Shown here: piece after piece, positions 50,001 to 64,000 of the stretch
How the letters are laid out: each line of letters starts with the position of its first letter
Numbering within the stretch: position 1 is the first letter of the stretch
Source: Trichoplax sp. H2
Taxonomy: Eukaryota; Placozoa; Uniplacotomia; Trichoplacea
NCBI GenBank assembly: GCA_003344405.1
Contig: NOWV01000047.1
Coordinates: 372,001 to 436,000 of the forward strand
Direction of reading: 5' to 3'
Length of the DNA stretch: 64,000 bases
Position numbers and translations under genes: made by a program
The notes under the pieces: generated by a model
The model's input: the letters and a program-made list of their open reading frames with translations, nothing else
Database searches by the model: none
What the model was told of the DNA's origin: nothing

Positions 50001-53000
50001 TGTTTTATAGTAGTTACCTCAGGCTAAAACTATTATATCAAGAGATATATTTTTATGCTTTACTTTCAAATTTTCCGTTTCAACCTCAGAGCTACATTAC
50101 GAATGAACTACAGCTGCTATATACAGTAATACTCACATGTTACCGTATAAATAATATTCGCTAGGCTTTTATATCACTGTAGGCAAATTTGCTATCATGC
50201 TTTTCATTAGATAACTGCTAAGAGTAGTTATATTAAATCGAGGGATACTTCACATATTTAATATAGAAGTTAGCCGAAATCTTATTATAGATAAGTTTAC
50301 GTCCCTGTGTTTGAGAACGCTCACATTTTAACATCTAAAAGTGAGTAAAACTAAGACGGCCAAATTATTTAATACAGCGGGTAGTAGACATTAAGCTAAA
50401 CTTTTGTCTACATCATTGTCGAACGTAATGCATCCAGTTATAGCTTTCAATAATCTAGAATGTATAAGTTGTAAAGCTAGCAGGCAAATTTACAATGATG
50501 GAGCTTCCAACTCGGCTTAATAGACATGGAAGCAAGTACTTTAGTTAAAATCCGTAACTTACTGCCTTTACTATTAAGAAATTTAAATATAACTAATTAC
50601 GATGATGAATAAGTTTGAGTGTTTTTAAAAACCTATTTTCTAGATGAAAAAAATCATATTAGTAATGAATTACCTTATCTACATGATATTTTATTGAGCA
50701 GCTATGCAAGGCTAGTATAAGTATGGGCTACAAAAGTTGCTTTAGGTATACACCCATTATCGAAAAATTGTAGATTAGATAGTCATTTTAGGCACTGGTA
50801 TCGATAAGTTTGACGTTGTTTGGGATTCTATCATGTTAGCGTATGAAGATTATTGATTTATAGATATTACTGTACTGTTTCTATTGAATAGTTTGAAAAT
50901 GATTCAGATTTCCATAAATATGAAATAATACGGCGGTTTTCACATTCAAAGGTTATGCTTCAATAAATATCTAAGTTATATCCTTCTCGAGGGCAGCTAA
51001 CTTAAAAAATGATTCAACATGCTAATTCATTGATAAAATTTTCTGCTTTTTAAGAAATATTATCATAGGACACCATACTTAAATGTATGGATGAATTTAT
51101 TTATACTATAAGAGTTAATTTATTAAAGTCTTATATTAAATTACTAGAAATAAGAGTAGATAGGAATATAATTTTGAGAAAATTATACTACATCCATTCT
51201 TAATTTATACCAGTTATTTGTCAGAGAGCATTAGTCTACAATTTCCTGTAAGCGTATAAGTAGACAGCCTCCACGGATGCACATTGCACAGGCAACCACT
51301 ATATAAATCAACCTTTACCACAGCTTAAAATCCTGTATACATTTTTTTTGCCACTGAAGGACACTAATACATTAATATATGTAACGAAATACAAGGATTG
51401 AACGATAAATATATAGCTATTAGCGAAAAATAACTTTGCATGATATTTGTCAATTGTAAATATTTAATTAAGACAACAACTATTCAAATGGAATCACAGC
51501 TACAAGTAAATTTAAATCCAATTTCAGCTAGATATTTATACTTTTTTCATGCCATTTAAGGTAATTACTGTGTTGAAGATTGGCTTTTTATTGTTATTAC
51601 CGCATTTTCTATATTCTCCATCAACGACCGGATAAAGATTTATCATTTCCGTTACCTTAAATAAAGCCATATTCTCTACATTTTCAGTTATTTATTGCTG
51701 CTGATAGCATTAATCTGATTAATCACTCTCATTTTATTGAATAAATCCAAGATGTTAACCTAGGGCGATATAAATATTGTCTCACTTTTCTGGTCAGCAT
51801 TTACTTTCGTTAAGGATGCTGTTTGAGTTGATCTTTCACTTCACTCTATGTAGCAAGTAAATTATCTCATACTTTGAATCACTACAATACAGTAAATTTC
51901 TATTTGCAAGTGTAATTACCTGCAACATAATTTGATATTATGCAAGTACCCTTATTTCCATTAATATAGCGTTTTTTATCCAAATAGATATCAATATTAT
52001 TCGAACCTTACGTATCACGTCAATGCAATACTCTAGGTATCATATACGAGATATCTTGTTTGATTAATTATACATTATAAATCTGAAATTTTACATAAAC
52101 AGTTACATTACTCTACATGCATCAAATTATCGATCTTGTTATGCTGTTACGACACAGTAAATAAATGTTACCATCAATTAACATGAATGGATGTTAGAGA
52201 TCGCTTATTATAGGAAATATAATACTTTCAGAGGCACAAGTGGGAATCTTTATAATATTCTATGTAACCAATAACTATCCGTGTATATATATATATGCAC
52301 ATTGCGTACAATAATCTGGTACGATGTAACAACGTAACCCGGTGGTGCCGGTAACATAACACGTATATACGTTTGCAGGCATTTAGGAAATTTACGAAAT
52401 CCTGATACTGATAAATGTTCGCTAAAGCATATGCAGTACTATATACAGTATAAACTCACATAACACGAATGGTAGGATATGGATGAATTTTGAAGTTAGT
52501 CCGAAGAATTGTTTGAATTTTACGAATTTATTGCCTTTAATTAAATTAATATATAGTTATTACCTTAATTTCTCGGCGCGATACAAAATTCATTGCAATA
52601 TCATCGCTATCCATTTTTTTCGTAAAACTGATTCAATTAAGTTAAATTTTAATTTTTTATACTATACAGTACATTCATCATATGCAGCGCAATAAGTAAT
52701 TGGCTGACAAGAAATTTGAACAAATTTTTTCGAGGTACGAATTGTCATGTGAATTTTATCTACGATGGCAAAAAAATATCTACTTTTAATGACGCCCATG
52801 CAGACTTTAAAGCTGAAAGTTAAATCGTAGGAATCATCATTTTCCACCATATAGCTTACACATGATCGGCCTTTTTATATGTTTTGACAATATGGTAGCA
52901 TTTCATATCAAGATAACAACATTAGCGATGCTGTCACAAATCAGTTATAACAGATTAAATGCAACATCTAGTAATTTTACTAGCAGAAATCGACTATTAA

Positions 53001-56000
53001 CATAACGTATTGTCAGAAATTGCCTATTAGATCTGCTAACATACAATAAAACTTATAATATGGGTAAGAACTAGAGCACAAAACAAAGTGTTCTCAGAAA
53101 GGCACATATAGCACCGTATGATAACTGGTTCGATAGATTGTAGGGAACTGATTTTCAATTGCACTCAACCCTCTTTCAATAAACAATTGTGGTAAAGTCT
53201 ACACTTTACAGGGTTCTACAAGTTAAAATAAATAGTTTAATGTATTCTAGGAGATATTAGGTCTCTAATGAAGGCCTTGCTGTCCAAAAAGTAGGCAATA
53301 GAGGCAAAATTCTACTTGGAAATCGATCTAATTACTAGGTTTGGGAATAGAGTGCAGATAGACATGCTAGGCAGTATGGCAGTATACTGAAATGTTCATA
53401 TGTATTTCTATTTGACTCATGCAGAACTGCATACGAGTATTTCACAGAAATAAATTTACTGTCATGCACATATAGTATTAACTTAAGTGTAATTTTGATA
53501 TTTCAAGGCTAGTTTTATTGAATTTATAGAGCCTAAGGAACCGATGGTAATATACGTACACACATTATATCCTATTAAAGCGCAAGTACAAGATATACAT
53601 TTACCGATAATCAAGAGCACTATGTGCCCTTACTGCAGCAAGTATCGGTGAGCTGGTTTACCATTTACCGTATTCTCATGAAAGCCAGCAGCAATCCTTG
53701 ATCATTTAAATTCGTGGCTTCGCGTCTGGTTTCTATCGTACGATACTTTAAATGACTAGAATAATACAGTTTTATGGTCGATAATATTTTAATGTGAGAC
53801 CAGTGTGCTTGGCACCTGGTAGTATAAGTTAACGATTATATCATGCTTTACCAGAAGTAAATATTAAAAACAAGATGCCGGTAAATTACCGATTTTTCGT
53901 TTCTAGACGGTCTATAATCTTTGAGTATCATGCTTAGAGATATTATCGTCATTTTTTCTGCTTTAGTATCATAATTTTGGCCGACTCCGACGAGATATCT
54001 TGATTTTAATTAACCAAATCCTCATATAATTAATTTATCGTACTGTATTTAATTTATAAACCACAAATTTTTTATCAAGTACCGTATTAATTTTAAAATT
54101 AAATTTCAAACTTTCGATAACTGTTTTAAATCTGAGAGGATTCATTTAATTGATATTATCGTTTCCTGTTTTAACAATTTGAATTTGAATTTTTGATCTC
54201 ATAGTTCATCGTTAGGTAATGTAATAACCGTAAATGCTCATGAATTCATTATTTTTTAATGTTTGGCGCTTTGAATACTATAGCCTCAGTCAATTAATAC
54301 CTACAAAGTCACTGGAATTGGCAGAAAATTTTATTTTATTTTCTTTTAATTTTCATCCAGTAATAGCAGAGAGAATAGCCCAAAAGTAAGTGAACTAAGA
54401 TGGTTTCAGTGATAGTTCAAGGCCAGAGGGGACGAAAGCTAGTAAGTAATATGCTTGAAGAAGGCCGTGAGGACTATAAGAGTCGATCCTACTCCTGAAA
54501 ATACAGTCTGTTTGGATCTGTAAATTATAGATTATTTAACTTTCACGGCTAGTCTCTGAAGTAGCGCTATTCTTATGGCCATACTATACTGCATATCTAC
54601 ATTCTCTTCAAGATGATAAACCACTTTTGTGGCTATTTTGACCTCTTACAATAGTTTACAATTGTGATTATGCTAAGCACTAGGTTGTGAATGGGTTCTA
54701 TAATCATTCTGGTTCGTAGTCACTAACACAATTTAAGTGATTAAAATTGGGTAAATCTCTAACGTGATATAGCGCTATCGTACTTCATATGACTTCTATA
54801 ATTAGCTGAAATTGCCACACACCGATTCCACTATATTGTACAGTATGTCAGTGTTGCTTATATTTGTGTTATTGTACCCAAAATCAGAGTAAAATTGCAC
54901 ATCTTTAACTAATATAAAAAATTACTTATGTGATAACATTGCACTTATTTTGAATTTATAACAAGATAAAGACTCTGACAGCTTTTAAAATTAGTATTTT
55001 GGTTATAAATATCTGTTTCGTAGCTTACTATGATCATAAAAAACAAAATCTCCCCGCTGTAATCTACAGCTTTGGCAAAGCGATGATTTTGGCTTTTCAT
55101 TCAACTACCGGTCATCGCATTTATAGGTTCCTACGATATGGCTTTGCAAATTTGATCTAACTGGAATTGTTCATGGCTTAAAATTATCAAATCATTGCAT
55201 TATACCACAAAATGACTACAAAGGTCAGTCTTTAAGCTAAAATTTCTTTACAGAATTACATTTACTATAAGTTAGATACCTTAATTTTATTTTTAACGCT
55301 TTAATCTTCGTGGATTTTATTGCAATCTTACCTTAATACAATGAATCATAATTTATATTTTATAAGGCTAAAAAGGAGAATATTAGCATTATTATCACTT
55401 ACAATTTATTATCACGAAGATGTTTTAAGTCATCTCTTAAAGTAGTCTCGTAACAATTTTTAGATCAGATAACCAATAAAAGAAATAACAATATGTCGAA
55501 ATGTATTTCAAATTTTCGAAACTATCACTAGGTTCGATGTAAATGGTAAATTCGAGCAATATATTTACTGAATTGGAATATCTATGATACAAACAAAAAT
55601 ATATATTTCAGACTTTATTAAGTGAGTACTACGGTACTACAAATTTTAATGTCAATATGACGGCTCTAGATAGAGACAAAGAATAATTTTCCATATCGGT
55701 GTCATAGTATAATTGATTGAATTAATACCCGTCCGAAAACAATTGCAAATAATATCGCTTTGGTAAACTTTATATAATGTTTTCCAATGCATCCGGAGGT
55801 TATGGCTTCCAATGTTTTGTTATCATCAGACAAATATAATCTTATTAATCATTCAATAGGTCTCCTATTATTTATAGGATCAATTCTTTAGTTTACTGAT
55901 GTTGTGTGACTATTAAGAGATAACAAACCAGGGATTATTTTCGAGATGACTATCAACGGGAAATTTAATAATATCACCAAGTAAAAGAAATTTAATACAT

Positions 56001-56413
56001 CATTTTAAGGCTAGTATCAAAGCGAAAATGATATAGCAACCATGAGTATTTTAACGATCAATATCAACATAGATGAATTTTTACTACGCCTTTATTTCTC
56101 TAATATTTCATCAATGTTCACAAGGATTATTAAAGTTTAATCTTAATTAACTTTAATCCCTTCTTGGTTGAGTTGATTTCAACTGATTTAACGTTCGAAG
56201 ATTCAATTAAATTCATAGTTTAGTGATTATCATTCATATAAATTTGCGCCTATTGTTTTCTTCGTTGGTTCAATGTTCTTTATTGGATTGTTGGTTAAGA
56301 ATTCTCGTCAAGGAAAATTTTAAAATTTGACATTGATAGTATAAGTTACATATTATAATTGTAAAGCTTTAACTACTTTATAGCCTTGCTATAAGCGCAT
56401 TAACATCGACAAA
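47003..56413. other. 9.4-kb gene-poor region
   Basis: No gene is firmly supported. ORFs are short and AT-driven. Two places look slightly more gene-like. One is a 118-bp stop-free segment at 53530-53647 with an AG acceptor, a GTGAGC donor and a CPYC motif. The other is a less AT-rich 32-codon frame beginning near 54400. Neither has a partner exon I can connect. No RNA genes or arrays were recognised. Confidence 0.4.
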
Positions 56414-59400
56414 ATGGCTCAGATATCGTGGTTATCGAATTATTTAAATAACAGTAGACTATCAAACTGGAGTTCTGTAAAGGACCAGAATCCGCCAACG
56501 ATTTATCAAGTTGTCATTTTAATAACTTTAGAGATTGCTGGCATAGCGGGAAATACATTGGCTATCGTTATGACTGTCAAAATGTTAAGATATAAAGGGA
56601 ATTTACCACAAGTTCTTATTTTATACTTAAGCCTTGCCGATCTATTGACGGTTTTATGCAGCTATACACCGTCAATTATTGCTCAATTCATTCTAATACC
56701 TCACTCATTCTTTTATCCAAGCCATTGGCTATGCCAATTTCAAGCATTTACAATGATGACGTTGCTGTACTATTCTAGCGGAATGATCGTCATTATGAGC
56801 ATAGAGCGTCTATTAGCTATCAAAATGCCAGTATGGTATAAAGTCAATTTCAAGCGTAAGACTGTCTACATATTCATGGCGATTACATTGATTTGTTGTG
56901 TGATGTTTAACCTTTTACCTTTATTTGGTGTATGCCAGTTATCGATTCATTTCAATTCCACTTGCTTTTGGGACTGGGATTTAACGAACCCTGGAACAAA
57001 GCTTTACTCTTATACCGTAGTATTTCTGTCCATAATTTTAGTAGTTGCAATATTTATTATCAATATTATAACAATTACAATTGTTAAACGTAAGAACAAG
57101 ATAGCAGATAGTCAAGGGAGGCGGCCAATTACGGAAAGCCGAGCCACTGGGGTTCTAGTTAGCACTGGTTTTCTTTTTATAATTTCTTGGCTGCCATTCT
57201 CGGTAAGTCTATATAGATTGTACTCTATATTTCGCTTTGTCTTCATAATTTTAAATAGCTTTATCAAAACTAGCCCATAGAAAGGTAATACACCAACCGA
57301 ATAATCATAAACGACAAAAATTAATATATGCAAGTATCATAGGCTTTAGCGGTTATGCCCCTTTATGTACGTTTTATAGTAAGTTAATAAAAGTCCGTTT
57401 AATGCGTATTGATCAGTATTAAAAGCCTATGATGAAATGATGGAGGTATAGCTATGTGTAATCTAATACAATTTTAACACATCATATTATTGAAGAGGTC
57501 GACTCAGTAGTTATTTATAATTATCAGGACATTTTCATAGCTCTGATTTTTCTGATCCAAGTATAGCCTTCCAATCACAGTTTCTGAGAAGAAATCTATA
57601 GCTTTCGGATTTAGAAAAAATAAATATATGTTATACCCGATTAAAATATTCTTCTCGTAAAAAAATCATAATTGCGTTAAATTTATGGTAATCAAATGCA
57701 ATATTCGCTTCATTTCTAATTATACATAGTATATACTATCAGCTAGAACATCAATGGCATTAATTCGTACAACTAACAATTCATATTATCCGTTATAAAG
57801 TAATCTATCCTTTATATTTGACTTTGTCCTTTTTGTTAAAAATCTTAAAATGTAAGTGAACGAAACGTAGTCTAAACAGGGCTGGAAGGGTCCTTTATAA
57901 TACTGTAATCTTGAGTAGCTTACCAAATTTTTCAGAAACTGTGGTCTATCAACATGCTAATGACTAAAAATTAAAGCTAACACGCAATAAAACAAATTAG
58001 AAGTTAAGATAATACCCATAAATTTACTCAAGATACCTTTTATGACTTTTAAAGCCGTAATTACTTGATGCTCACCGTATCAAATATCCACAGCATTATA
58101 AGGAAATTGTTTCCAAATAATTTAAGATTGAAGCGGAAAATGCACATTCTAAAAATCAATCATTCATACTTTACGTGTGCGAGAAATAATACAACCAATG
58201 CAGACAGGTATATTTAATCTAGTAATTTCCTCGAAGTGAATAACGAAATAAGTACTGCAGGCAAATTTATGCAATCTTATAAATTGCTTTAGATATTTCA
58301 CTTCATTCTTTAACATTTTGCACCAAAGCAAGAGGAATGACTGATCTTCAAAAATTATTTTGTAACTTTATTTCGTATATACCAATTACAAGATTTTAAA
58401 ATTGATCACAACTGCAAATTATTCGTATTTATTAATAAGTTATAAATTTAAATGAATTATGGCGTCTACATAAATATTTTAAAATACGTAGTATAACCTA
58501 TAATTTTCCTGAATTTTTTTACGTAAAATATTTCATAAATTAAACGGCAATTTACTTAGATAATTTTTTTCCTTTCCATTCATTTTATTCGATTTGAATA
58601 CGAATGCTTTATGTAAGCTTATACGCATAATTGAAGGTATCAAACAAATATGCTTCATAAGAGTTCATTTTACCCGAACTAAGTCACCTTTGAATCCTAT
58701 GAAATGTTGCCATTCAAAGTTTTCGTCGGAGCTCAAGATTATTGTTAATGTTTTATATTAATATTGACATAAATCCCATAAATTTTGCTCGTGTCTAGAC
58801 CGTCTAACATCCTATGATTCAGTTATTTATCAAAGGATGGTCATAAATGTTTTGTAATTACCTGGCAACAGCTAGCTAACATCATGATTTGCTATTCCAA
58901 TTGTTTTGTTACAGTACCTTATTTTAATAGTAAAAATTTCGAAAATTAAGACATTACGCATATTATTCACAGATAAATAACTTTATCGATGGGTATACGT
59001 AGAAGTGACACTCGCATATAGAACCAGTAATAGCAGAAATCAGTCATGTTCGCTTACAGCATGCTTGTATATTTGTCTATAATACATTGCATCAATAATA
59101 TGAGACGATGACTGATATTGAATAGCTTTTAACTAGTTAAACGTTGTTCCCCTATGAATATTATCCAAGATTTTAATTTAAAATTTTGACCCTAAATTAA
59201 ATTTGCATTGGTTCAACACTAGAATAATTTGCTACCACTAGATAGAAAGTAATCATGGTTATTGCATAATAATAAGATAGTTTACATATATAATGAGTCT
59301 GATCGCAGATAATTATAATTGTAGATGCCATTTATTATACTGTAAATAACAAAAAATCTTTATTGACTATCAAGATCGATAGAGTTCTCGAATCAAAATG

Positions 59401-59984
59401 CAGCCTAACCACAGATTTTTAAAGGAAATTAGTACAGACCTCTAACTCACGAATTAACTACCGGTTCTTTTCTTTACAAATATAGCGGAAGGTTTAATTT
59501 TTTTTGGATACTTGGTGAAAGTATTAAGATTTTTAAAAATAAATCAATCAGTGATATCCAAACAAGATTTACATGTATTTTATTACTCAAAATATATTAC
59601 AAATTATTTATACTTCACTATCAGAACATCACTGTACCAAAAATAATATTGATTTCTCATTGATGATTACCTAACTGTAACTAAGGATTCTCTCTTACTG
59701 TTATCATTTAGAGCTTTAAAGATATCTGTAATTTAGTTTCTTGCCTATTTTAAATTTAGGTAGTAATTCTTCTTCATCAAACTGGAAATACTAAAAGCAT
59801 GGATCCACAACAAGTAGAATTAATGGACTACGTTACTTTTCGCCTGACATGTTTAAATTGTTGCATAAACTGCTTTGTCTATGGCTTAATTAATAACGAG
59901 CATCGTCATCGATATTTAATGCTCATTAAAAGGCCATTTCGTACCTGTAACAATATCACTACTGAGGAATACGGTGAGTTTTAG
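56414..59984 (+). CDS. Class A GPCR with prostanoid-receptor-like features, 2 exons
   Basis: Exon 1 (56414-57202) codes helices 1-6 and exon 2 (59760-59984) the end of helix 6, helix 7 and the tail. The 2.56-kb intron is phase 0 (TCG|GTAAGT, TTTAG|GTA), giving 337 residues. Landmarks: sequons at Asn12 and Asn18, Asp76 in helix 2, Cys107 and Cys184 (disulphide), ERL (131-133) for DRY within MSIERLLAI, and SWLP in helix 6. Loop 2 reads NSTCFWDW and helix 7 has Arg291 in FRLTCLN. Both resemble prostanoid receptors, where a W-C-F loop 2 motif and the helix 7 Arg contact the fatty acid carboxylate. NPxxY is changed to NCFVY (300-304). The exon 2 assignment rests on phase and on a plausible helix 7; prostanoid affinity is my inference. 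Confidence 0.85.
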
Positions 59985-62900
59985 TCGCAGTATTCTGAAT
60001 TATTATAATAGGTTACTAATCTTATGTTGTAGCGCCAATATTCATGCAATTACTACCGAAAATTTGTAACAAGATCTATAGAAAGTAAACTTTCTTTCAC
60101 AATTTCACTTTTTATGTCAAGTTTATTGTTGAACTGCAACATTACATTTTACCGTGAATTGATATCCATGTAATAATTCTAATAGTTATTCTGTTAGTAC
60201 TGCTATGGTACAGACATAAGTGAGAGCTAACTTTAAAAAATTTTATGAAATGCATTATGAAACGTGCCATTAAATAGCCGTGACAATTATTTATCACCAT
60301 TATTAATTTAAAAGCATTCGCCTAATAGAACATTTCGACATAAAATTATTTCCATTGAATTCATTATCGCCTTATAATAAGTTTATAAGATTTTTTTGTA
60401 CTATTTTGTAACTAATTATATACTCTATATTTTCTGATTTTATAAAATAGAAAGTGCTTTTAAACCCAACGCCTATAAACAATCTGGTCAGTTGTCTACA
60501 AGAGTACAGATGTTTCAAGCTACAGCAATTGTGTTGGCTACCAGTCATACTTGTATCGATAAAGCAGCAAATAAATATCGCCATAATAAGATATATAGCA
60601 CTTCTGAATGATACATTAAATTAGATCATACTTAAAAATGAAATTAATTACAGAAAATAAGCATGATGAAATTAAGACTTCTAGGACTAGCAGTATATGT
60701 ATTATATTTATTAGTAAGCAGTGATCTTTGGCAAATTCTAAAAACTACCAGTACTTTATTCTTATAAATGAGCTCGATTTAGTAATTTATGCTGTATTAA
60801 CATTTCCTGAAACAGAATATGAGCTAATCATGAACTTTATATAAGATGAAGTGTGTTTGTATATGTTCTATATTAAAGTAGTTTTGGATATATTGTAGAA
60901 TTTTCAACACTTGAAATTGTACTATCAAAGATATCCATAATTATTATACTCGTATAACTAGGCGTCATTAATTGTATTTTCATCGCTATGAATAACTAAT
61001 GTAAATGGTATGCATATATGAATCCGGAATTTAACCGGCGTCTTTCTACCTATAAAGTAGGAAATTTCGTGATATGTAGCAAAACTGATGTGAAAAAGCG
61101 ATTTCATAAATTACTCGAAGTAAAGCCTCTATTTAAATTTGTTGTTGGATTTAGTAAAATAGAACTATTTTTCGAAACTTATGCGATTTTATTGATCTTA
61201 AAATTCTGTATATGTATTACTCAAGAATGATATAACATTTTGCGGCTTTCTTACATCATGTAGCTGATTTGAATCCTCATAATTTAAATTTAAATTTTCA
61301 TTTTTTATTCCAAGAACTATAAATATCAGTACCGATAGATCTAGCCGGTAATTGTTAAAATCTAAGATCTAAAATAGGCTAAAAACATGAATTAACAGAC
61401 TATCATGCACTTTTTGGAACATTTACTGCTAAAAATAATGGCAATCTTCTTGAGGGGAAACTGTAGATTTAAACATCCCTGAATACTGGTACGAAGTAAT
61501 ATAATTTATTTATTACTACTTAACAGCATTGAGAAATAGTGAATGATTTCAGTATCCATAAATATCATGAACCGACTTCATCTCAGGAAAAATGACATTA
61601 TGACACTGAATAATGTCATTACGTACGAGTAATATTCTTACATTCGATTAATGAATAAAGTAACCGGGCCCAATATTGAACTACTCTTTACAATTGCTTT
61701 AGGAAATAGGCGATATCAAAAGTGCATCGTATAATTATTCGCTTTGTTGATAGTCTTGCTCATTTTATTAATCTATATTTGTTACAAATCTCCTTTGTAA
61801 CAAGAAACCGGGTCTTAAACACTAACTTCACTAGTACTCGTGTTCCCAACTAACTTAGGGACCTATCGTAGTTAAACTAACTCTCAGCTACACAAATAAG
61901 CTACTAATGAGTAATAGGTTTAAATATTTCACTTTATTAACCTTAGTCGTAAAATGTACTAAAGAAAAACGTAAGAATATTCTTAGCAACTATAGTCAAA
62001 AGATCCTGTAAATGACTAACTGGAACTGAGAAGCTAAGCTAGTGCTCCGCTTTTTATAGTCTCGCCGATGGTACACTTGTGAATATTCTTGAAATAGCGG
62101 CTTACACTGTACAGTATACATATCCTAGTATAGCACCTAGAGTCTCAAGGCTCTGCAAAGTAATTGATCTTACACTTAAGGTGTTATTAATTAACGTTTA
62201 CAGACTAAGTGTGTTAGCTCCAACACGTCAACAATATTAACTTTCTGATACCTTGGCAATAATAAATGCTTATTAATAAACATTAATATAATAAGCTACT
62301 GGAGCAAACAATAATTTAAATGAGATATTTTAATTAACGTAACAATTAATATTTTGGAGCATGGCTCCGTAACAATATTATATAAGTCCATTATCCAATG
62401 TTTCTGATATAACTATAGCCCAAAGTGAATATGTGGTAGTTTTATTTGTGTAGTAGCATGCAAGTATACGTATTTTAATTTTTAGATCTAAGCAGTCGAT
62501 CCTTGTACTGGCCTAAGTTTATAACAAAGGTACTTCAAACTGTACCATTTATCTTAAATTTAACCGTAAGCAATAGCTTCTTGATCTTTATTATAATTCT
62601 AGCCTCGAACTACGTGCATACTATATTATGATGCTAAGAATTTAGATTTCGGATTTATAGATTTACTTATGATTCTAGTAGGAATACAATGAACTATAAA
62701 AATCTTTTTTGGCAATATACTGCCACTGCAACTTCAAAGCAAGCGATCGCTAAAATAAAAACTACAGAAAATATTCATTTTTGCTTCAATGTGATACAGT
62801 AATGATTATCATAGAATTCGATCATTACTCAAGGCAAACCAAAATCTTGTCTGTATCGACATGTATCTATAATTACCAGTGTGCTTGTAGGGATAAAGTA

Positions 62901-64000
62901 ATCTTTGTAATGCAGTAAATAATTTTTTATTTCTTTGTAATAGCATAATTATCTTACAGAATTGTATTACGTGTTCAAACTTCAAAGTATTTAATTTTCC
63001 AATCTGAGCCTGCAGTAGAGAAAGGAAATATCACTGTTTCCATCTATCGGTATTAGTCAACTACGATGCAATTACAATGCGAAGACCAGTTTGAAACTAT
63101 CATTGTCTTTCACAGCTATAGCTATAAATTATTAAAACATAGGCGTAAACCATTAACATTATCCCGCAGAAACTGGTAATCAAATACAGACTGCATTCCT
63201 AATCAACAATCAAGACAATTGCAGGAGCTATTGATTTAATTTATTGTCGTTCCACAATGGATGATGAATCATGGCCGTTAGACTACATGACTTTTTGACC
63301 GCATCTTATTGGTAACTCTGTTTAAATTATCAATAAATTTTAGGCTAGGAAGCATAAAAAAATTGCAGATGAAAACGCAAAATTTCAGTATAGTCAGAAA
63401 AATAGGAAATAAATCAATAATAATATTATATATCATGTAATAGAACTTTGTTCAAGCTTAGTTTAGGATTAAAAAAGTTTCTCTTAGGATACGACTAACA
63501 TTCGCGAATATTATGATGCTATTTAAGAGCGGAGTAATACCAGTATAGGCAGTAATTAATTGAAATTAGTTGCTACCGATGTATGTGTAGTACTTCTAAT
63601 TCATAAAGACATTTTTTACCTTAAATCTTACGTACAGAATACTATTCATGCACTACTATTAGCATTGACATTAGCAGTAATATCCATTCTTGCAAATCGT
63701 AGTACTTTATCAAGGAGATAAGAGTAAATAGATTCGATCAATGAATATAATACAGTAGAATATTTACATACAGCTGAATCATTAATTATCAACGAAGTAT
63801 GATAAAAATTAAATCAAAATGATTACGTAAGCCATATTCATGCAAAATTACGTTAAGTAAACGCACATAATGACGGTTGCCTAATATGTGATTGCAGGAT
63901 CAGTAGAGTTATTGCTTAATTTATCTAACATTACTATTACATATATAGATCTTATGAAGCGTAAAATATACACATAAGGTGATAGCTTTACTATACAAGT
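59985..64000. other. Gene-poor 3' flank
   Basis: No complete gene is seen. A 70-codon plus frame at 61018-61230 begins with a stretch (YAYMNPEFNRRL, reading from just before its ATG) that looks like the end of helix 7 and helix 8 of a class A GPCR. A stop codon just upstream and no TM7 remain, so it may be a relic or chance. An isolated ACTGTACAGTATAC lies at 62106-62119. The rest is AT-rich without recognised features. Confidence 0.35.

Noticed and set aside
54376-54500. Less AT-rich stretch with a 32-codon frame and a GTAAGT
   Set aside because: Too short, and the frame reads straight through the putative donor to a stop; no partner exon was seen.

Overview
The window reads as nuclear DNA of an animal. 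It is AT-rich throughout, and its genes are split by short GT-AG introns. The recognisable genes are single-copy animal orthologues (RECQL, SCYL2, SPTY2D1, a FYV7/CCDC59-type rRNA-processing factor, glycogen synthase) plus two class A GPCRs and a small secreted prohormone. I see no operons and no ribosome binding sites. The compact introns, AT-richness and human-like gene content suggest an early-branching animal. A placozoan (Trichoplax/Hoilungia type) is my best guess, but that is inference and not proven by the sequence.

Layout. 1-10.8 kb: a GPCR gene without introns (4960-5943, minus) in otherwise gene-poor DNA, then an old degenerate repeat family (about 8.5-9.8 kb). 10.8-36.6 kb: a dense block of housekeeping genes. 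These are RECQL (plus), SCYL2 (minus, tail-to-tail with RECQL, 17 exons), SPTY2D1 (minus, 6 exons), a 94-aa unknown (minus), a FYV7-like gene (plus, 5 exons, head-to-head with the unknown) and glycogen synthase (minus, 19 exons). I rebuilt these exon by exon. Every model keeps frame across all junctions with GT/AG borders, and most of the coding sequence lies in exons too short to stand out as single ORFs. 36.6-38.4 kb: a tandem array of units of about 241-268 bp and a small block open in several frames. 38.4-64 kb: gene-poor DNA holding a small acidic-tailed protein (42757-43095, plus), the 3' exons of an unidentified gene (43260-43784, minus), a two-exon secreted prohormone (46494-47002, minus) and a second GPCR with prostanoid-receptor-like features (56414-59984, plus).

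How the genes relate. The central block serves general cell upkeep: DNA helicase/repair, clathrin-linked trafficking, histone chaperoning, ribosomal RNA processing and glycogen storage. Its genes share a feature not seen at the GPCR and prohormone genes: clusters of the palindromic word TACTGTAC/TACAGTAC within roughly 0.6 kb upstream of start codons. The flanks carry signalling genes (two receptors and a peptide precursor) spaced by kilobases of AT-rich DNA.

The best candidates for something undescribed are the TACTGTAC promoter clusters, the 36.6-37.9 kb tandem array whose length changes are all multiples of three, and the prohormone ending in a two-cysteine loop with a terminal glycine.
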